This document shows, piece after piece, positions 5,895-8,512 of a DNA stretch of 8,512 nt. Positions within the stretch are counted from its first letter, which is position 1. Each line of letters opens with the position of its first letter. The notes below the pieces were generated by a model. That model was given only the letters and a program-made list of their open reading frames with translations, made no database searches and was not told the DNA's origin. Source of the DNA: Bacillota bacterium (lineage in GTDB: Bacteria; Bacillota; Clostridia; Lachnospirales; Lachnospiraceae); NCBI GenBank assembly GCA_023415055.1, contig JAEZLZ010000135.1, positions 1-8,512 of the forward strand, written 5' to 3'. A program made the position numbers and the translations under genes.

Positions 5895-7394
5895 ATGAGC
5901 GAAGCAGTGTTAGAAGAAGCAAGAAGAAAGAAGCTTGAGTATGTAAGAACAATTACAAATCCATACCCGGAGAGATTCGAGAAAAATTATGAAATATCCG
6001 ATGCAAAGGCACTTGAGGATGGCACCTGCAATGTAAAAACTGCAGGCCGGATTCTGCTTCTTCGTAAGATGGGTAAGCTCTCCTTCGTAACTCTTGCTGA
6101 TATTCAAGGTCATATTCAGATAGCAGTCAAAAAAGATTGTATTGGAGAAGACGCATATGAATTCTTCAAGAAGGGCTTTGATATCGGTGATTTTATGGGT
6201 GTAGAGGGTGAGATCTTCACTACACAGACCGGTGAGAAGACGATACGAGCGGATAGTATCACTTTCCTTGGAAAAGCATTGAAGCCGCTCCCTGAGAAAT
6301 TTCATGGCATCAATGATACCGACAGCTGCTTTCGTCAACGTTATCTGGATCTAATTATGAATGAGGATACCAGGCAGCGTTTTCTTCTGAAGTTTCAATT
6401 TATCAGAGAAGTTAGGCGCTTTCTGGAGGATCATGATTATCTTGAGATAGAAACCCCTGTCCTGATTGATAAGCCCTCCGGAGCTACTGCAAGACCCTTC
6501 CTCTCCCACCATAATGCGTTGGATATCGATGTCTATCTGCGTATTGCTCCTGAGACCTACCTGAAAAGGGCAATTGTCGGCGGCTTCACAAAGGTATTTG
6601 AATTTGCCAGATGCTTCCGCAATGAGGGGATCGACACCACTCATCTTCAGGATTTTACAATGCTGGAGGGTTATTGTGCTTACTATAATTATAAGGACAA
6701 TATGCTCTTTCTGCAGGAGATGCTGCGGTGTGTAGTAACAAAGCTTTTTGGTAGCTCAGCAATCACCATTGGTGATAAGATAATTAACTTCGCAGGGGAA
6801 TGGCCGGTAGTATCCTTCCGCAATCTGATTCTTGGTGACAGCGGAATCGATATCAATCGGTACGAGAATGCGGAAAGTCTACTGTGCGAAATAAAGGCAC
6901 GTAATATTACCTTGGAATCCGACACCGAATTATCGCTTCTTGGCAGGGGAAATCTGATTGATTTGCTTTACAAGAAAGTCAGCAGACCAAAGTTGATCTC
7001 ACCGACCTTCTTAGTTGAGCATCCCACCTCTCTCTCACCCTTAGCCAGAGCAAACGATGAAAATCCCAAGGTGGTGGACCGCTTTCAGCTCATTATCAAC
7101 GGCGCCGAGGTAATTAATGCTTACTCCGAGCTGGTAGATCCCATCGACCAGAAGCAGCGCCTATATGAGCAGGCAAGATTGAAGGCAAAGGGAGACGATG
7201 AAGCAATGCCGCTCGATCAAGATTACATTACTGCTATGGAATATGGCATGCCGCCCATCTCCGGCTGGGGGATGGGAATCGACCGCATCCTTCAGGTACT
7301 TACCGGTGAAGAGAATATCAAGAATATGCTGCTCTTCCCTCTGATGCGTCCGATAAAGAATGATCAAAAGGATTCTCAAAAGAGCGAAGAATGA
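5895..7394 (+). CDS. lysS: Lysyl-tRNA synthetase, class II
   Basis: The predicted protein has 499 residues; E. coli LysRS has 505. The start at 5895 follows AGGAGG (5881-5886) with eight bases between. The open frame extends upstream to 5688, but only through the T-box RNA. The N-terminal OB-fold anticodon-binding domain spans about 45-130. Motif 1 is around residues 165-190 (RRFLEDHDYLEIETPVL). Motif 2 is FARCFRNEGIDTTHLQDFTMLE (about 237-258). IAPETYLKR (217-225) corresponds to the lysine-binding segment. Motif 3 is GWGMGIDRILQVLTG (457-471), keeping the invariant GxGxGIDR. It joins lysine to tRNA-Lys using ATP, in the cytoplasm. Several usually invariant stretches differ: LQD replaces NPE in the motif 2 loop, and AEVINAYSEL replaces RELANGFSEL. 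The lysine T-box supports the specificity. It may be a divergent lineage or a second copy in the genome. Confidence 0.92.
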   Translation: MSEAVLEEARRKKLEYVRTITNPYPERFEKNYEISDAKALEDGTCNVKTAGRILLLRKMGKLSFVTLADIQGHIQIAVKKDCIGEDAYEFFKKGFDIGDFMGVEGEIFTTQTGEKTIRADSITFLGKALKPLPEKFHGINDTDSCFRQRYLDLIMNEDTRQRFLLKFQFIREVRRFLEDHDYLEIETPVLIDKPSGATARPFLSHHNALDIDVYLRIAPETYLKRAIVGGFTKVFEFARCFRNEGIDTTHLQDFTMLEGYCAYYNYKDNMLFLQEMLRCVVTKLFGSSAITIGDKIINFAGEWPVVSFRNLILGDSGIDINRYENAESLLCEIKARNITLESDTELSLLGRGNLIDLLYKKVSRPKLISPTFLVEHPTSLSPLARANDENPKVVDRFQLIINGAEVINAYSELVDPIDQKQRLYEQARLKAKGDDEAMPLDQDYITAMEYGMPPISGWGMGIDRILQVLTGEENIKNMLLFPLMRPIKNDQKDSQKSEE

Positions 7395-7396
7395 TT

Positions 7397-7425
7397 GATT
7401 TAAAATTTAATGATTTAAAATTTTT
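7397..7425 (+). repeat. AT-rich direct repeat after lysS
   Basis: GATTTAAAATTT occurs at 7397-7408 and again at 7412-7423, running into TTTTTC. AAAATTT of the first copy can pair with AAATTTT of the second ahead of a T-rich run, so this might be a weak lysS terminator, although the stem has no G-C pair. No other terminator lies between lysS and the tRNA promoter. Confidence 0.35.
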
Positions 7426-7437
7426 CTAATTTGAGGC

Positions 7438-7467
7438 TTGACAAAACCACCTCTGATATTATATTAT
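7438..7467 (+). promoter_or_regulatory. Promoter for tRNA-Gly
   Basis: A perfect TTGACA (7438-7443) is followed by TATATT (7460-7465, 16-base spacing) or TATTAT (7462-7467, 18-base spacing). Transcription would start near 7473, about 25 bases before the mature tRNA. The near-consensus form is typical of stable RNA promoters. Confidence 0.75.
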
Positions 7468-7497
7468 AGTTCTTGCGCAGCAAACAAAACAGAATAT

Positions 7498-7569
7498 GCG
7501 CGAGTGGCTCAGTGGTGGAGTATCGCCTTGCCAAGGCGAGGGTCGCGGGTTCGAATCCCGTCTCGCGCT
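7498..7569 (+). tRNA. tRNA-Gly, anticodon GCC
   Basis: The cloverleaf is complete. The acceptor GCGCGAG (7498-7504) pairs with CTCGCGC (7562-7568). The anticodon stem TCGCC/GGCGA encloses the loop TTGCCAA (7528-7534), with anticodon GCC at 7530-7532. The T-arm is GCGGG-TTCGAAT-CCCGT, ending in a G-T closing pair. The discriminator at 7569 is T, the usual base for bacterial tRNA-Gly. No CCA is encoded, so it must be added after transcription. The gene is a single-tRNA unit with its own promoter and terminator. Its 3' end faces a tyrosine recombinase gene, which suggests that it served as an integration site. Confidence 0.97.
7541..7569. other. Candidate attachment site at the tRNA-Gly 3' end
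   Basis: Tyrosine recombinases of phages and integrative elements commonly use the T-arm and 3' end of a tRNA gene as the attachment core, restoring the gene on insertion. A recombinase gene with its 3' end 108 bases from this tRNA fits that layout. The matching second copy would lie beyond the right edge, so the limits given here are a guess. Confidence 0.4.
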
Positions 7570-7580
7570 TAATGAATTAG

Positions 7581-7620
7581 AAGAGAAAACCTAGATAATA
7601 TCTAGCTTTTCTCTTTTTTT
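7581..7620 (+). terminator. Intrinsic terminator after tRNA-Gly
   Basis: AAGAGAAAA (7581-7589) pairs with TTTTCTCTT (7607-7615). Inside it CTAGAT-AAT-ATCTAG forms a further six pairs, with one C-C mismatch between the two helices. A run of seven T residues (7614-7620) ends the signal. Confidence 0.88.
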
Positions 7621-7633
7621 CTTGCCCAGAACC

Positions 7634-7652
7634 ATGTGTGCAGATGTGTGCA
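7634..7652. repeat. Tandem ATGTGTGCA repeats between tRNA and recombinase
   Basis: ATGTGTGCA occurs at 7634-7642 and 7644-7652, ten bases apart and so on the same face of the helix. Short phased direct repeats between an integrase gene and its attachment site are often arm-type recombinase or accessory-factor binding sites. That role is inferred from position only. Confidence 0.45.
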
Positions 7653-7676
7653 ACAGCCTTTTACGTACTCGTCTTT

Positions 7677-8512
7677 TTATAAGGCCCTGTTCATGTAGGA
7701 ACGATTTTGTTCAATTTCATGGTAATTGTAGATGTACCCTTTGGTTGTTTCGATATCCTGATGACCTAGATAAACACTAATTTCAGATAATGGCATACCT
7801 GCAGCAAACAGTCTGCTAGCAAATGTTCTACGTATGCAGTGACTGCTCTTGAAAGTAACTCCGGCATCCCTACAATACTTCTCTAGCCAGTAATTGAAGC
7901 TTCTGCTAGTCATTCTTTCGCCACTGGATTGTGTCAACAGATATTCACTGTTAGGTGAAAGCTTTTCAACCTCTTTTAGAATCTTCTGGGCCTTTTCTGT
8001 CATAGGAATGGTACGGTAGCCGGAAGAGATATCGTGTTTTACGTATTCTACAATCTTGTAGCCTTTGCGGACATACACTCCATCGATTCTTTCCTCATCA
8101 ACAATCTCCATCTTATGAATATATACTTCATTGTCTGTCACATCGTTTTTAGTAAGAGCAACTAATTCGCCAACTCTTGTTCCAATCTGATAATCCATAA
8201 GAATGGCATAAGCCTCTATGGTTTTTTGTTCATAGAGAAATTTTTCAAAGGTTTCCATCTCATTCTCAAGATAAAGCTTGGAACCATCCTTTTTCTTTTG
8301 GATAGAGCGGAATTTGACTTCTGTATGCGTATTCAGCAATGGATTAACAGATAGTATATCCTTATCCATTGCAATCTGAAATACCGCATTAAGAATTGTT
8401 TTCATGTTATTAAATTCTTTTCGGGAAAACTTAAATGTGGTAATGGAATCATTAAGAAATTCATTCAGTAGTTTGATGGTTATTTTCCTAACAGGAATTT
8501 TGACAAGTTTAT
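7677..8512 (-). CDS. Tyrosine recombinase (phage/ICE-type integrase), N-terminus outside window
   Basis: The frame stays open from the stop at 7677 through the Met at 8405 to the right edge, adding 35 residues (KLVKIPVRK...KEFNN) that read as the helical N-terminal core-binding domain. The ATG at 8405 is therefore internal and the gene continues outside. Numbering from that Met, the catalytic set is complete: R77 in GTRVGEL, K123 in VKHD, H189 and R192 in HCIRR, H215 in LGHQDI, and the nucleophile Y224 in TKGYIY. The enzyme cuts and rejoins DNA at attachment sites through a tyrosine-DNA intermediate. The layout, with its 3' end towards a tRNA gene, is that of an integrase at the edge of an integrated phage, ICE or genomic island, the rest of which would lie to the right. 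All key residues present suggest it is active. The element type cannot be told. Confidence 0.93.
   Translation of the reverse strand, partial: KLVKIPVRKITIKLLNEFLNDSITTFKFSRKEFNNMKTILNAVFQIAMDKDILSVNPLLNTHTEVKFRSIQKKKDGSKLYLENEMETFEKFLYEQKTIEAYAILMDYQIGTRVGELVALTKNDVTDNEVYIHKMEIVDEERIDGVYVRKGYKIVEYVKHDISSGYRTIPMTEKAQKILKEVEKLSPNSEYLLTQSSGERMTSRSFNYWLEKYCRDAGVTFKSSHCIRRTFASRLFAAGMPLSEISVYLGHQDIETTKGYIYNYHEIEQNRSYMNRAL

Noticed and set aside
7397..7425. Confident lysS terminator
   Set aside because: The only possible stem is made entirely of A-T pairs, so it is listed as a repeat with a possible weak terminator role.
8403..8405. ATG at 8405 as the recombinase start
   Set aside because: The frame stays open to the window edge and the residues before it fit the recombinase N-terminal domain, so this Met is internal.

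Overview
The window reads as a stretch of Firmicutes chromosome, most likely Lachnospiraceae or a close clostridial relative. The indications are strong AGGAGG-type ribosome binding sites, near-consensus sigma-A-type promoters, intrinsic hairpin plus T-tract terminators, a T-box leader on an aminoacyl-tRNA synthetase gene, a secreted BspA-type leucine-rich-repeat protein, and a tRNA gene without an encoded CCA end. The species cannot be named from the sequence alone.

Layout. (1) 1-665, plus strand: 3' part of a metallo-beta-lactamase-fold hydrolase. (2) 662-3160, plus: promoter, a two-hairpin leader, a 764-residue exported BspA-type LRR protein and a strong terminator. (3) 3182-4267, minus: a Gfo/Idh/MocA-family oxidoreductase that converges on that terminator. 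(4) 4391-5236, minus: nudC, a zinc-ribbon Nudix NAD(H) diphosphatase, with its own promoter about 150 bases upstream and a leader that could fold in several ways. (5) 5482-7394, plus: promoter, a complete T-box leader with terminator, and lysS (class II lysyl-tRNA synthetase). (6) 7438-7620, plus: a compact tRNA-Gly(GCC) unit with near-consensus promoter and terminator. (7) 7677 to the right edge, minus: a tyrosine recombinase whose N-terminus lies outside the window. Its 3' end faces the tRNA gene, as at one end of an integrated phage or integrative element that used the tRNA as its attachment site.

How the genes relate. This is not one operon. nudC and lysS are divergent units sharing a 5237-5894 intergenic region that is almost entirely regulatory. 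The T-box makes lysS expression depend on uncharged tRNA-Lys: its antiterminator bulge reads UGGU, matching a tRNA ending ACCA, and the specifier loop contains AAA. The convergent LRR and oxidoreductase genes share a hairpin terminator. The tRNA-Gly gene and recombinase probably mark the boundary between core chromosome (left) and a mobile element (right).

I do not see a clearly new biological system here. The points most worth following up are the T-box specifier register, the divergent LysRS, the two-array architecture of the LRR protein, the alternative-pairing leader of nudC, and the predicted mobile-element boundary at the tRNA.
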